Assembly (NCBI GenBank): GCA_000494185.1
Contig: AWOC01000003.1
Location: 9,860-39,626 of the forward strand
Source of the DNA: Candidatus Calditenuaceae archaeon JGI OTU-3
GTDB taxonomy: Archaea; Thermoproteota; Nitrososphaeria_A; Caldarchaeales; Calditenuaceae
DNA: 29,767 nucleotides
Direction of reading: 5' to 3'
The translations under genes and the position numbers were made by a program. A model generated the notes under the pieces. The model searched no databases. It was not told the DNA's origin and worked only from the letters and a program-made list of their open reading frames with translations. Positions 1 through 7,690 of this stretch are shown piece by piece. The stretch's first letter is position 1. Each line of letters opens with the position of its first letter.

Positions 1-118
1 TTGTGGGCGGTAGCTCCGGCGAGGGAACATTTATCATGGCCAGCTTTAGAGCAAAATAGGTAATAGTTATCGCCGCGACAACGAGTGAAGGCCTCCTAAA
101 GATCTTCAGGATCCCCAA
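1..118 (-). CDS. Partial membrane protein, N-terminus only
   Basis: An open frame begins with TTG at 118 and runs off the left edge, giving about 39 residues. It starts MGILKIFRRP and continues into one hydrophobic segment (about residues 11-30, SLVVAAITITYFALKLAMI), then VPSPELPP. This looks like the cytoplasmic basic start and first membrane helix of an integral membrane protein. The start lies 11 nt after the Alba stop on the same strand, and an AGGTGG-like ribosome site lies about 8 nt upstream, so it is probably co-transcribed with Alba. A basic start, one helix and a short proline-rich loop would suit a multi-span glycosyltransferase of the PMT/GT39 kind, but that is a guess. Too little is present to name it. 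Confidence 0.5.
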   Translation of the reverse strand, partial: MGILKIFRRPSLVVAAITITYFALKLAMINVPSPELPPT

Positions 119-129
119 GGCAGGTCCAC

Positions 130-393
130 CTACCTGCTGAGGACGATCTCTATGAAGCTAATCGGCCGCTGCTTATCGTCGATAGTTATTAACTCAGTCC
201 CGATCTGTATCTTTTCTATCTTGACCTCACCGAGAAACCCACGCTTAAGTATGTTGACAACGTCGACGCAGGTGCTAATCCTCTGTCCCCGCCCCCTAAG
301 AATCACTTTATCACTACCGCGGTTAAAGCTTGTCAAGCAAGCTGTTACGTATCGCAGCGGCGGCTTCTTACCCACGATAATTTTTGTCTCCAA
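130..393 (-). CDS. albA: DNA/RNA-binding chromatin protein Alba
   Basis: Alba (Sso10b) is a small dimeric archaeal chromatin protein that coats DNA and also binds RNA. The 87-residue product has the family signature: IIVGKKPPLRYV at residues 5-16, corresponding to the IGKKP lysine region that contacts DNA, then LRGRGQRISTCVDVVNIL (about 33-50) and the C-terminal strand pair EKIQIGTE...FIEIVLSR. Length is normal for the family (about 90). The start is TTG at 393; an in-frame stop lies four codons upstream, so no longer form is possible. AT-rich sequence at 408-437 can serve as its own promoter. It follows the DUF2070 gene by 56 nt and precedes a membrane protein gene. Family assignment is firm. 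Confidence 0.93.
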   Translation of the reverse strand: METKIIVGKKPPLRYVTACLTSFNRGSDKVILRGRGQRISTCVDVVNILKRGFLGEVKIEKIQIGTELITIDDKQRPISFIEIVLSR

Positions 394-449
394 GCTTGTG
401 AGCTATCATAAGTTTATCGTCCCTAATAATAGTTATTCGCGCCCCCATC

Positions 450-2207
450 TTACAGGATTGGGAATAAGCCGGCGCAGACTGCGGTGAATATGAGTAGGCC
501 CAAGTATAGTGCGGCGTGTCTCCTAACTCTTCGGGCAAGGCTTCTGAAAGCCTCGTCCGTATAGATCATCACGCCCCTGTGTACGACCCTCAAGTACTTG
601 GCCTCGGCTTCCTCCAAACTCTCAAGGGTTTCCTTGGACAACTTTGAGAATGTTTCCACCACCTCCTCCTGACTGATTTTTTCGCCCACCGCGACATATC
701 CCCGGCCACCTAGGATGACGCCGTTAACCGCGTGGGTGTCTGTCGTTATGAGCTCGGCCTGTTCCCATCCCTGCTCTTTCAGGCTGCTGGTCAAGGCGGT
801 ACGCAGGTGGGGGAGGGCGTTGTTCCCATCCACAACCGCGAGGGCCACCTTCTTACCCCCAATCTCCAGCCCTAATAATGAAAAGCCGCAAGGGCCTATC
901 CCCTGATCGTAGCGGGCCGAGCCGACACCACTTTGCGCGACAGATAATCTCAAGCTTCCCCTCCACCCATCCCCCAGTGAAGCGCACTGCTTGACCAGCC
1001 TCATGACGGCTGAGATCTCTTCGTCTCTAAGCTTTTTGCAGGTGGGGGAGAAGGAATGGTGAGGATCAATGACCGTGACGTTGTATTCGTCGGCGAACGC
1101 CGCCACTTCTTCTGGCAGATCCTCCATCGGGCGCGGATGAAGACTTATTATAGCGATCCTCCTCCCAGCCAGCTCAAGTGTCAACGAGTGGCTTCCATCA
1201 ACCTCAATCTGAGGGTATAGCACTGCCTCGCGGCTCCAACCATCCGATGGAGCCTCAATCTTTGAAACGATCTCTCTAGCTATCAGTGCAGCCTGTCTGC
1301 TAGAGATAATGTCGGATCTATGGGTGCTGCAACCCTTTACAGCTATGGCCGTAAAACCCCTCCTGCCTGCCTCAGCCTCGACTAGCCAGTTAAGCATGGA
1401 GCTTCCCAGTCTCCTGAAGGGACCCATATGGAAAGGAAGCACCACGAGAGCTACCAGCCGGCCTGTCCTGCGTCCTTTAAGTAGGAACAGCTCGGAGACC
1501 TTCTCAACGCTCTTTCCCAGCCCCTCAAGCGCGCCCTCCAGCGGGTTTGGGTCGCTCTCAAGCATCAGTTTAGATAACCCTCGCGCTAGTCTGAGTGATG
1601 AAACCCCATCTCTATCTTTTTTACCAAGGAGGATTATCGTGGCCGACCCTGTCGCAGCGCCTAGGGCTACTGAGAGCGGCAGTAGGAGGGGATTTGAGAG
1701 TTGGAATCCAACCGTCACCAGTAATGAGGACGTTAATGGCTCGGCCAGAGACCAAGGCACCGCGGTTCTAGCTCTGTCGCCATCGAGCACCGACGTTAGG
1801 GTTACCCGAAGATAAGATACCGCGGCGAACAGGGCCGAGAATAAGGTGGTTTGGAGGCCATACACTCCCCACAACGTCTTGGCCCCCCAGGATATTGCGA
1901 GTATGGCTAGGGCCGGATAGTTCGTCAGGAGTGTTGCCTGGACTAGCCGCCTATAGGTGGAGTGAAGGGGTAGTCCACGAAAGATCCTTATCGCCGCCTT
2001 GCTCAGCAAGAGCGGGACCACGCCCAGAGCCGCGAACACTGCAGCAAAGGACGCGCCTCCATCACCCATTACCAGCCACGCGAGGAGTCCCGCCAGCCCA
2101 GCCGTCGCGAGCACTAGGAGGTCAGAGAACCTGCTACCCGGGATAGCGAAGATATACTTATACTTCGAGGCCAAATACTCGGCGGGATCATCCATATCGC
2201 TCGGCAT
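450..2207 (-). CDS. DUF2070 family integral membrane protein
   Basis: This is a large archaeal membrane protein of unknown function. The N-terminal third is hydrophobic with several predicted spans (for example LLVLATAGLAGLLAWLVM and LLTNYPALAILAISWGA). A long soluble region follows, containing GCSTHRSD and a VTVIDPHHSFSPTCKKL segment rich in His, Asp and Cys. One C-terminal span closes the protein (HAALYLGLLIFTAVCAGLFPIL). Size and layout match the DUF2070 family of about 600 residues. An open frame extends to TTG at 2252, but a TATA-like CATTTATATCA at about 2226-2236 lies inside that extension and sits about 24 nt before ATG 2207, so ATG 2207 is the better start (585 aa). The conserved His/Asp residues hint at metal binding or an enzymatic role, which is inference. 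Confidence 0.85.
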   Translation of the reverse strand: MPSDMDDPAEYLASKYKYIFAIPGSRFSDLLVLATAGLAGLLAWLVMGDGGASFAAVFAALGVVPLLLSKAAIRIFRGLPLHSTYRRLVQATLLTNYPALAILAISWGAKTLWGVYGLQTTLFSALFAAVSYLRVTLTSVLDGDRARTAVPWSLAEPLTSSLLVTVGFQLSNPLLLPLSVALGAATGSATIILLGKKDRDGVSSLRLARGLSKLMLESDPNPLEGALEGLGKSVEKVSELFLLKGRRTGRLVALVVLPFHMGPFRRLGSSMLNWLVEAEAGRRGFTAIAVKGCSTHRSDIISSRQAALIAREIVSKIEAPSDGWSREAVLYPQIEVDGSHSLTLELAGRRIAIISLHPRPMEDLPEEVAAFADEYNVTVIDPHHSFSPTCKKLRDEEISAVMRLVKQCASLGDGWRGSLRLSVAQSGVGSARYDQGIGPCGFSLLGLEIGGKKVALAVVDGNNALPHLRTALTSSLKEQGWEQAELITTDTHAVNGVILGGRGYVAVGEKISQEEVVETFSKLSKETLESLEEAEAKYLRVVHRGVMIYTDEAFRSLARRVRRHAALYLGLLIFTAVCAGLFPIL

Positions 2208-2340
2208 CAAGACTGGCACGTGGGATGATATAAATGGTGAAACGCTCTCCAAGTGCTCGGTTGGCTCTGTTTAGCCGCAAATAGGGGGGCTGGAGGGGTC
2301 GTCGGCAGGGCTTAGAGGCTAGGAAAAAGCCTAAATCTGC

Positions 2341-3348
2341 TCATCCAGGAAAGAGCTCCTCAATATTCTCGGCGCCCTTCTCGTCTAGCAACTTTATGAG
2401 CCCATTCCGGATATTTCGAACAACCCTAGGCCCGTGGAGGGCTAAGGCTGTATAAATCTGCACGGCCCTAGCCCCCGCTTCAAACGCCTCGGTAACGTCC
2501 TCCGCTGTGAAGAGGCCTCCGACGGCGAACAACTCGCATCTCCCCTCGAGTATCTTGGAAGCCGCGCGGACGGTCTCTAGCATGTGGGGTTTTAGTTGGC
2601 GGCCGCTCAGCCCTCCGAATCCTGTGGAGAGGCGCGGCTCCTCGACAGGAAGCGTGTTTACGGCCGTCACGGCATCCATCCCACCCCCGGCCCAGATCTC
2701 TATGGCCCTAAGAATCTGGGTGCGCAGCTCTGCTCTAGCCAATGGTGGGACCTTAAGGATGATGGGCGCCCACCTCACCGTTGAAAGCTCCGCGACTAAC
2801 TCCCGAATGAACTCTGGGCTCCAAAGGCGTGTGGCGCCAGAGAGACTCGGCGAGCTTAGATTAACCTCCACACCCGCCACGACCCCCCTCAACGCCTCGT
2901 AACACTCGACAAGCTCCCTAACCTCGGATCCGGCGATGCTGGCCACCACGGGAATGCCGGCTCTAGCCACCTCACGCCTCAAATTGTCTGCGAAGACCTT
3001 CACCCCAGGGTTTGGGAGACCCATCGCGTTGACAAGGCCGTCGGGGCCCTTCCTAACTATCCGAGGCTTCACATTCCCTTTACGCGCTTGAAGCGTCGCC
3101 GACCCAGCCACCACGAAGCCAAAACCCAGCGCCGCAAGGCTCGAGACGTGTCTACCCGTCTTGTCGAAGCCAGCCGCAAGCCCGACAGGCGGGCTAACCT
3201 CACCGATAACCGTCCTGACCCTGAGTCTCCTCGGAGTCTCCCCGATCCTGACGGCCCTCAGCCTCAGCAGGGCCAACCCGGCCCTATGTGCCTCCTCGGG
3301 GGGAAGCAGCTTCAGGACTCTATGCACAATATCCTCCAAGAACCGCAA
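2341..3348 (-). CDS. pyrD: Dihydroorotate dehydrogenase, class 2-like
   Basis: This enzyme oxidises dihydroorotate to orotate with FMN, the fourth step of pyrimidine synthesis. The 335-residue protein has the class 2 N-terminal helix with PPEEAH (16-21), then GLAAGFDKTG (57-66), GSATLQ (82-87), NAMGLPNPG (107-115), VNLSSPSLSG (162-171) and the FMN phosphate-binding end AVGGLFTAEDV and AVQIYTAL. The catalytic base position is Ser (about S166), as in class 2 enzymes that pass electrons to membrane quinone; class 1 enzymes use Cys. It starts with TTG at 3348, 26 nt downstream of a TATA-like CATATTTTT at about 3370-3378, so the transcript is probably leaderless. Quinone as electron acceptor is inferred from class. 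Confidence 0.93.
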   Translation of the reverse strand: MRFLEDIVHRVLKLLPPEEAHRAGLALLRLRAVRIGETPRRLRVRTVIGEVSPPVGLAAGFDKTGRHVSSLAALGFGFVVAGSATLQARKGNVKPRIVRKGPDGLVNAMGLPNPGVKVFADNLRREVARAGIPVVASIAGSEVRELVECYEALRGVVAGVEVNLSSPSLSGATRLWSPEFIRELVAELSTVRWAPIILKVPPLARAELRTQILRAIEIWAGGGMDAVTAVNTLPVEEPRLSTGFGGLSGRQLKPHMLETVRAASKILEGRCELFAVGGLFTAEDVTEAFEAGARAVQIYTALALHGPRVVRNIRNGLIKLLDEKGAENIEELFPG

Positions 3349-3390
3349 CTGGAGAACAGCACCCCTATCCCGGAAAAATATGGGTTCGGG

Positions 3391-3867
3391 CTACTTATGT
3401 AGATCCGCGGGCTCGTCGGCCGAGGCCACTATCTCGGCGGACCATGGGCAATACTGGCCAACGACGTCAACCCAGTAGTCGAGGTCGCTCTCCACGTGGC
3501 TGGGGAGTCCGTCGCAGAGTTCGATGGAGGCGTCCACCATCCTGACGCTCTCGGGCTTGAGGTGCCAGCTCCAGGGCATGTTGAACCCCCCATCTCCTCT
3601 AGCCAGCTCCCCCAAGGGAAACATACGGTTAAGTCCCGCCATCCTCTCCTCGGCAAGTCTCAAAGCTTCACCATCGGTAACCTTCACCACAAACTTCTCA
3701 CCCTGCACATCAACGAGGAAGTATCGACCCGCGGCAGGACGTGTGGTGAAGCCTCCAAAGAGAGCAGCATAGTATGAGCCCAGCACCGCGCAGGCCGAGA
3801 TTATGACCAGAGTGAAGATCCATCTGCGCCTCAAGTACACCGCCTCAGCATATGAAAGCCCCAGCAT
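3391..3867 (-). CDS. Membrane-anchored BP74-like domain protein
   Basis: The 158-residue product has a basic N-terminus (YLRRRW), one membrane helix at about residues 17-38 (IFTLVIISACAVLGSYYAALFG) and an exported domain. The domain resembles the BP74 N-terminal domain first seen in a Dictyostelium calmodulin-binding protein: FVVKVTDGEALRLAEE, then a G-containing loop, NMPWSWHLKPESV, VDASIELCDGLPSHVE and a closing GQYCPWSAEIV. Two cysteines (ELCD and QYCPW) could form a disulfide outside the cell. It lies downstream of the YciI-family gene with a 43-nt gap and upstream of pyrD. No clear ribosome site precedes ATG 3867, so a start a few codons later (GTG 3840) is possible. The family call rests on remembered motif order; function is unknown. 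Confidence 0.62.
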   Translation of the reverse strand: MLGLSYAEAVYLRRRWIFTLVIISACAVLGSYYAALFGGFTTRPAAGRYFLVDVQGEKFVVKVTDGEALRLAEERMAGLNRMFPLGELARGDGGFNMPWSWHLKPESVRMVDASIELCDGLPSHVESDLDYWVDVVGQYCPWSAEIVASADEPADLHK

Positions 3868-3910
3868 GGAGGAGGCTCGGCCACGCCACTACGTGGGCTC
3901 TCGGTCCGCG

Positions 3911-4174
3911 CTAGTAAACCCTTTCCCACTCCTTTACCTGTGGCCTCCGGACACCCCTCACGACATAGGGGTCGGAGGAGGCTATTCGGAGGGCCTCCTG
4001 CAAACTCTCAGCATTAATAATGTATAGCCCACCACTACCGTCCGTAAAGCGTCCCGAGACCAGTAGGATGCCCCTCTCCTTCATAGAGGCGATGTAGTTC
4101 AGATGGCTCTGTCGAAGATCTTGGGGGATCTGGGCACCCGCGACAGCCTCCAGTATGACTACGTAGTACGGCAG
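3911..4174 (-). CDS. YciI-family protein with apparent CTG start
   Basis: The frame reads LPYYVVILEAVAG..., QSHLNYIASMKERGILLVSGRF and GLYIINAESLQEALRIAS, then DPYVVRGVRRPQVKEWERVY, a complete YciI-like (dimeric alpha+beta barrel) protein of 87 residues with the conserved His (H24). YciI proteins are small ferredoxin-like enzymes or ligand binders; the substrate is unknown here. No ATG, GTG or TTG exists in frame before residue 31, and an in-frame TGA lies 18 nt upstream of the proposed start. The CTG at 4174 is positioned like a real start: GGTGGGG at 4180-4186 sits 5 nt upstream and a TATA element TTTTTAAAA at 4211-4219 lies about 40 nt upstream. A start lost by mutation or sequencing error is the alternative. 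Confidence 0.7.
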   Translation of the reverse strand: MPYYVVILEAVAGAQIPQDLRQSHLNYIASMKERGILLVSGRFTDGSGGLYIINAESLQEALRIASSDPYVVRGVRRPQVKEWERVY

Positions 4175-4210
4175 TTCAGCCCCACCTGCTCAACAGCTCG
4201 GCAGCGGCAT

Positions 4211-4220
4211 TTTAAAAACT
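4211..4220 (-). promoter_or_regulatory. TATA element for the YciI-family gene
   Basis: AGTTTTTAAA on the minus strand is centred near 4215. Transcription about 25 nt downstream (near 4190) would leave a leader of roughly 16 nt that contains the GGTGGGG ribosome site at 4180-4186, which supports CTG 4174 as the start. Confidence 0.5.
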
Positions 4221-4253
4221 GTTCCTCCGCAGAGAAGTGGCACCCACCTCAGT

Positions 4254-5426
4254 CTACTTGGAGGCCCTACACTCCTCTATAAACGAGGCTATGAGTCTCG
4301 CGGCCTCTGTAAGCGTGTTTATGGGGGCTGAGATGGTGATCCTGAAGTGTCTCTCTCCTCCTGCCCCGAAGGCGCGGCCAGGGATCGTGATCACGCCCTT
4401 ACTCTTGGCGAGCTTGTTGCAGAAGGCCTCTGAGTCCATCTCTAAAGGTATCTTGGGAAATAGGAATATTCCGCCCTCCGGAAGGAGGACCTGCACCCCC
4501 GCTTCTGACAATTCCCGCCACATGCCATCCCTCCTATCTCTATACTCGGCAACCTTGGCGTCTATCAAACGCTCAACCTCCCGGGATCTCAAGGCGAAGA
4601 GAGCGACATACTGCGCCACGCTGGGCGGACAGGCGTTTATAAAGGTTTGAAGCCTCATCACGCGGGAGTATAGGTGCTCCGGGATGATCATATACCCAAG
4701 CCTCCACCCCGTCATGGCGAGTGTCTTCGAGAAGCTGTTAACTATTATGATCCTGTCATAGCTGTCCCAGAACTTGGCTAGGCTCGTGTACCGCCCGGTG
4801 TAGTCAAACCTCTCGTAGACCTCGTCGGAGATGATGTAGACGCCGCGTCTCTTACACTCATCTACTAGGGCGCCTATCAGATCCTCGTCATATATGCTTC
4901 CCGTCGGGTTTGAGGGACTGTTAATTATGACGGCGCAAGTTTTTTCGCTTATCTTCGAGGCGAGCGTCTCCGCCCTCGGCTTAAACCCCTCCTCCATCCT
5001 TGTTGGGACCTCGTAGACTCTGCCACCAAGTATTAAGGTTAGGGCGCTGAAGGAGGGGAAGGTCGGCGTAGGAATCACGACTTCACCCCCGCTTCGGAGG
5101 ACAGAGGCGATTGACATGAAGAGGGCGTTAGAGGCACCTGGAGTGATAATGACGTTTTTAGACGTTATCTCACACTTCCACCTACGCTGGTAATACTTAG
5201 CAACCTCCTCTCGAAGGTCAGGTATCCCAGCCGTCTGGGTATACTTATTGTAGCCGGACATTATCCGCCTCACAGCCTCCTCTTTAAGCATGTCAAAGAG
5301 ATCGTGGTCAGGCTCGCCTATACCAAGATTGATCGAGTTGCGCGAGCCTTCTATAGCGTCAAAGTATTGAGCAATCAGCGATAGTATGTCGGCGGCACCC
5401 CTTTCGACTCGTTCGTCCAAGCTCAC
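4254..5426 (-). CDS. Class I/II pyridoxal-phosphate aminotransferase (AspC-like)
   Basis: A fold-type I aminotransferase that moves an amino group between an amino acid and a 2-oxoacid. Visible motifs are INLGIGEPDHDLF, YTQTAGIPDLREEVA, the PLP-phosphate loop ITPGASNALF, the NSPSNPTGSIY substrate/PLP segment, ISDEVYERF with the PLP-ring Asp, and the Schiff-base lysine in NSFSKTLAMTGWRLGY (about K234 from this start), with the carboxylate-binding arginine in HFRITIS near the end. The open frame continues to ATG 5528, but that would overlap the divergent nitrilase gene and adds a basic stretch not typical of the family. GTG 5426 (VSLDERVERG) gives about 390 residues, the usual length, and lies about 30 nt from an AAGCTAAAAT promoter-like element. 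The exact amino-acid substrate cannot be read from sequence. Confidence 0.88.
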   Translation of the reverse strand: MSLDERVERGAADILSLIAQYFDAIEGSRNSINLGIGEPDHDLFDMLKEEAVRRIMSGYNKYTQTAGIPDLREEVAKYYQRRWKCEITSKNVIITPGASNALFMSIASVLRSGGEVVIPTPTFPSFSALTLILGGRVYEVPTRMEEGFKPRAETLASKISEKTCAVIINSPSNPTGSIYDEDLIGALVDECKRRGVYIISDEVYERFDYTGRYTSLAKFWDSYDRIIIVNSFSKTLAMTGWRLGYMIIPEHLYSRVMRLQTFINACPPSVAQYVALFALRSREVERLIDAKVAEYRDRRDGMWRELSEAGVQVLLPEGGIFLFPKIPLEMDSEAFCNKLAKSKGVITIPGRAFGAGGERHFRITISAPINTLTEAARLIASFIEECRASK

Positions 5427-5521
5427 CAAATATTCAATCTTCCACTCAATTTTAGCTTTCACCCTGCTCTTCGTCGCCTTCTCCAAACTTATTAGCAGGA
5501 AACGCGACTTTATTCTAGAGA

Positions 5522-6346
5522 ATGCCACTCACAATTGCACTATGCCAGATTAAGGTAAGTGACTGCATCAACGAGAGCCTCAAGTCCTTTTATAACCTAT
5601 TCTCGAGCTTGGCGAGAAAGGAGGTCGATGTGGCAATACTTCCAGAGGGGTGGACTACTTTAGACCCTCCGGCTCAAAGGCCGGATCCAGCCGAGGACGC
5701 GGGCCTCGTGGTTGAGCGACTCAGCGGGCTAGCCGAGGAACTATCTCTCTGGATTCTGGGCGGAGCACTCTACTTGAGGCGTGGGGAAGACACCTTCGTG
5801 AGCTGCCCCGTCATCGATGATAGGGGCCGGGTCGTGGCTTGGCAGGATAAGATCCATCTCTTTCAGTCAGAGTCCAAGCTATTCAAGCCTGGAACGAGGC
5901 TTGAGCCCATAAGAGTAAAGGACACGATGTGCGGCATCTTGATCTGCCACGATATTGCTTATCCGGAGGCAGCGCGGAGCCTGGTTCTAAAGGGTGCCGA
6001 GGTAATCTTCAACCCCTCCAAGATCGTGGCCCGAGGTATCGAGGCATGGCACCTGTACATCAAGGTCCGGAGCCTGGAGAACAGGGTCCCCGTCTACGGC
6101 GTCAATGTCTGGTGCGAGCCCAGATTCCGCGGAGGAAGCATCGCTGTCAAGCCGGTTGACTGGGGAGAAAACATCTTCATGCCACAGACCACTATAGCTG
6201 AGCCTGGGGAGTCTGTGCTGATTGACGTGCTAGACCCATCCTCCCTCTCGGGGCCAAGGGGCGAGAGGCTCTCGAAGAGAATGCCGGAGGCATATTCAGG
6301 CCTCCTCTCGTCGAGGAATAAGTTCGCGGGGGACGGGGCTTCTTGA
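5522..6346 (+). CDS. Nitrilase-superfamily amidohydrolase
   Basis: This family hydrolyses C-N bonds of amides or nitriles using a Glu-Lys-Cys triad. All three residues are visible in the 274-residue product: E42 in AILPEGW, K110 in WQDKIHLF and C142 in GILICHDIAYPE. The usual ICYD is ICHD here, leaving the nucleophile intact. Length is standard. ATG 5522 places TIALCQIKV at the start as expected, and a TATA-like AACTTATTA at about 5484-5492 lies roughly 33 nt upstream. It is divergent from the aminotransferase and its stop overlaps the RIO1 start by 4 nt (TTGA), so it is probably co-transcribed with RIO1. The substrate is unknown; an omega-amidase role linked to the neighbouring transaminase is possible but unproven. 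Confidence 0.88.
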   Translation: MPLTIALCQIKVSDCINESLKSFYNLFSSLARKEVDVAILPEGWTTLDPPAQRPDPAEDAGLVVERLSGLAEELSLWILGGALYLRRGEDTFVSCPVIDDRGRVVAWQDKIHLFQSESKLFKPGTRLEPIRVKDTMCGILICHDIAYPEAARSLVLKGAEVIFNPSKIVARGIEAWHLYIKVRSLENRVPVYGVNVWCEPRFRGGSIAVKPVDWGENIFMPQTTIAEPGESVLIDVLDPSSLSGPRGERLSKRMPEAYSGLLSSRNKFAGDGAS

Positions 6347-7173
6347 GCTACGACGAAGACCGCGTATATCGCCGCGTGTTCAGGAGAGAAGCGCTAACCG
6401 AGATCAAGAACAGGATGCTTGAGAAGGACGCCTCTCTCGAGTCTTCTGCCTTTGAAGAGGTATTCGACAAGATGACGCTCATGATACTTTACGAGCTCAT
6501 TAGAAGAGGAGTATTTTCCGACTTCTACGGAGTTATAAGCGCCGGCAAGGAGTCCCGTATATATCATGCCAAGAATGCGAAGGGGGAGGAACTTGCTGTC
6601 AAGATCTACCTAGTCAATAACACCGAGTTTAGGAAGAATAGAATGATCTATGTCGCCGGAGACCACAACTTTCAGCGGGTAGGGTCCTCTCTGAGGAAGT
6701 TCATATATAGCTGGGCGAGAAGGGAGCTGAGGAACTTGGAGCTCGCGTATAATGCAGGCGTCCCTGTCCCGAAACCTTATACCGTGGAGGGAAACGTACT
6801 AGTCATGTCATTCCTAGGAGTGGATGGTGTGAGGTATCCGCTCCTTCGCGAGACTAGCTACACTGCCGACGAGTATGCCGGTCTTTACGGGCTTGTAATT
6901 GAATACATAAGACGGCTTTACAATGACTCCGGCCTCATCCACGGAGACCTAAGCGAGTACAATATCATGGCACCCGACCCCCGCACAGTGTATTTCATAG
7001 ACCTGTCTCAATCAGTCCTCCGAGACACACCCTACGCGGAGATACTGCTTATGAGGGATCTGAGGAACGTGAGCCGGTTCTTTGAATCACGGGGGGTGGA
7101 TGTCCTTGATGAGCGTGAACTCTTCGTGGAATTGACGGGTAAGGATCCTCCCTCGGAACTCACACCCATATAG
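6343..7173 (+). CDS. rio1: RIO1-type serine protein kinase
   Basis: An atypical protein kinase/ATPase that acts in small ribosomal subunit maturation. The 276-residue protein has an N-terminal helical region, the RIO1 nucleotide-loop VISAGKESRIY (64-74; the family usually reads STGKEAN), catalytic lysine in AVKIYLV (K87), the flexible loop region around 92-118, hinge segment VLVMSFLG (152-159), catalytic loop LIHGDLSEYN (D202, N207) and metal-binding YFIDLSQSV (D220). All key residues are present. The start is TTG 6343, which overlaps the nitrilase stop as TTGA; this implies translational coupling. Position just upstream of S8e, SRP19 and Gar1 fits a ribosome-assembly role. Confidence 0.93.
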   Translation: MSYDEDRVYRRVFRREALTEIKNRMLEKDASLESSAFEEVFDKMTLMILYELIRRGVFSDFYGVISAGKESRIYHAKNAKGEELAVKIYLVNNTEFRKNRMIYVAGDHNFQRVGSSLRKFIYSWARRELRNLELAYNAGVPVPKPYTVEGNVLVMSFLGVDGVRYPLLRETSYTADEYAGLYGLVIEYIRRLYNDSGLIHGDLSEYNIMAPDPRTVYFIDLSQSVLRDTPYAEILLMRDLRNVSRFFESRGVDVLDERELFVELTGKDPPSELTPI

Positions 7174-7255
7174 AGAAAAGGACAGGCGACACCATATGGA
7201 CATCCAAGAGAGGACTAAATCATAATCTGATAGAGTAATCTTTGCTCCATCAGAG

Positions 7256-7268
7256 ATATATTATTATA
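7256..7268 (+). promoter_or_regulatory. TATA element for the S8e-SRP19-Gar1 group
   Basis: ATATATTATTATA is centred about 33 nt before the S8e start in a 121-nt gap after RIO1, as expected for an archaeal promoter with a very short leader. Confidence 0.6.
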
Positions 7269-7294
7269 GATCTTCCGCGGGTCACTTTCTAGAA

Positions 7295-7690
7295 ATGACG
7301 ATATGGCATGGTGACCAGCATAAGAGGAAAAAGAGCGGGGGAAAGAAGGGAATACACAGGGGGAAGCGTCGCTTCGAGAGGGGCCGCGACCAGATCTATG
7401 CGCTCTTAGGCGAACCTGAGAGGACCATGGTTAGGGTGAGGGGAGGGAAAGTCAAGCAGGTCCTCGTCTCCGATAGGTTTGCAAACGTCTACGACCCAAG
7501 GAGCCATAAGGTTGTTAGGACGGAGATCCTACGCGTCAAGTCTAATCCTGCAAATAGAGACTTTGAGCGAAGAGGAGTGATAACGTGTGGAGCGATAATC
7601 GAGACGAAGCTGGGGGACGCTAGGGTCACTTCGAAGCCTGGATCAGACGGAGTGGTCAATGCAGTGCTGCTAAGCTCGTCAGCCGCATGA
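7295..7690 (+). CDS. rps8e: Small-subunit ribosomal protein S8e
   Basis: A component of the archaeal/eukaryotic 30S/40S subunit that binds 16S rRNA. The 131-residue sequence has the characteristic basic N-terminus (IWHGDQHKRKKSGGKKG, then HRGKRRFERGRD), VRVRGGKVKQVLVSD, KVVRTEILRVKSNPANRDFERRGVITCGAIIET and a final GVVNAVLL. Length is typical for archaeal S8e. It starts at ATG 7295, about 33 nt after a strong TATA box, and its stop overlaps the SRP19 start by 4 nt (ATGA). The order S8e-SRP19-Gar1 is a recurrent archaeal arrangement, so the three genes form one operon. Confidence 0.96.
   Translation: MTIWHGDQHKRKKSGGKKGIHRGKRRFERGRDQIYALLGEPERTMVRVRGGKVKQVLVSDRFANVYDPRSHKVVRTEILRVKSNPANRDFERRGVITCGAIIETKLGDARVTSKPGSDGVVNAVLLSSSAA

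Noticed and set aside
368..448. A 26-codon minus-strand frame (MGARITIIRDDKL...) starting right after the DUF2070 stop and overlapping the Alba start
   Set aside because: Too short, no ribosome site, no recognisable family; could be a leader peptide but nothing supports it beyond position.
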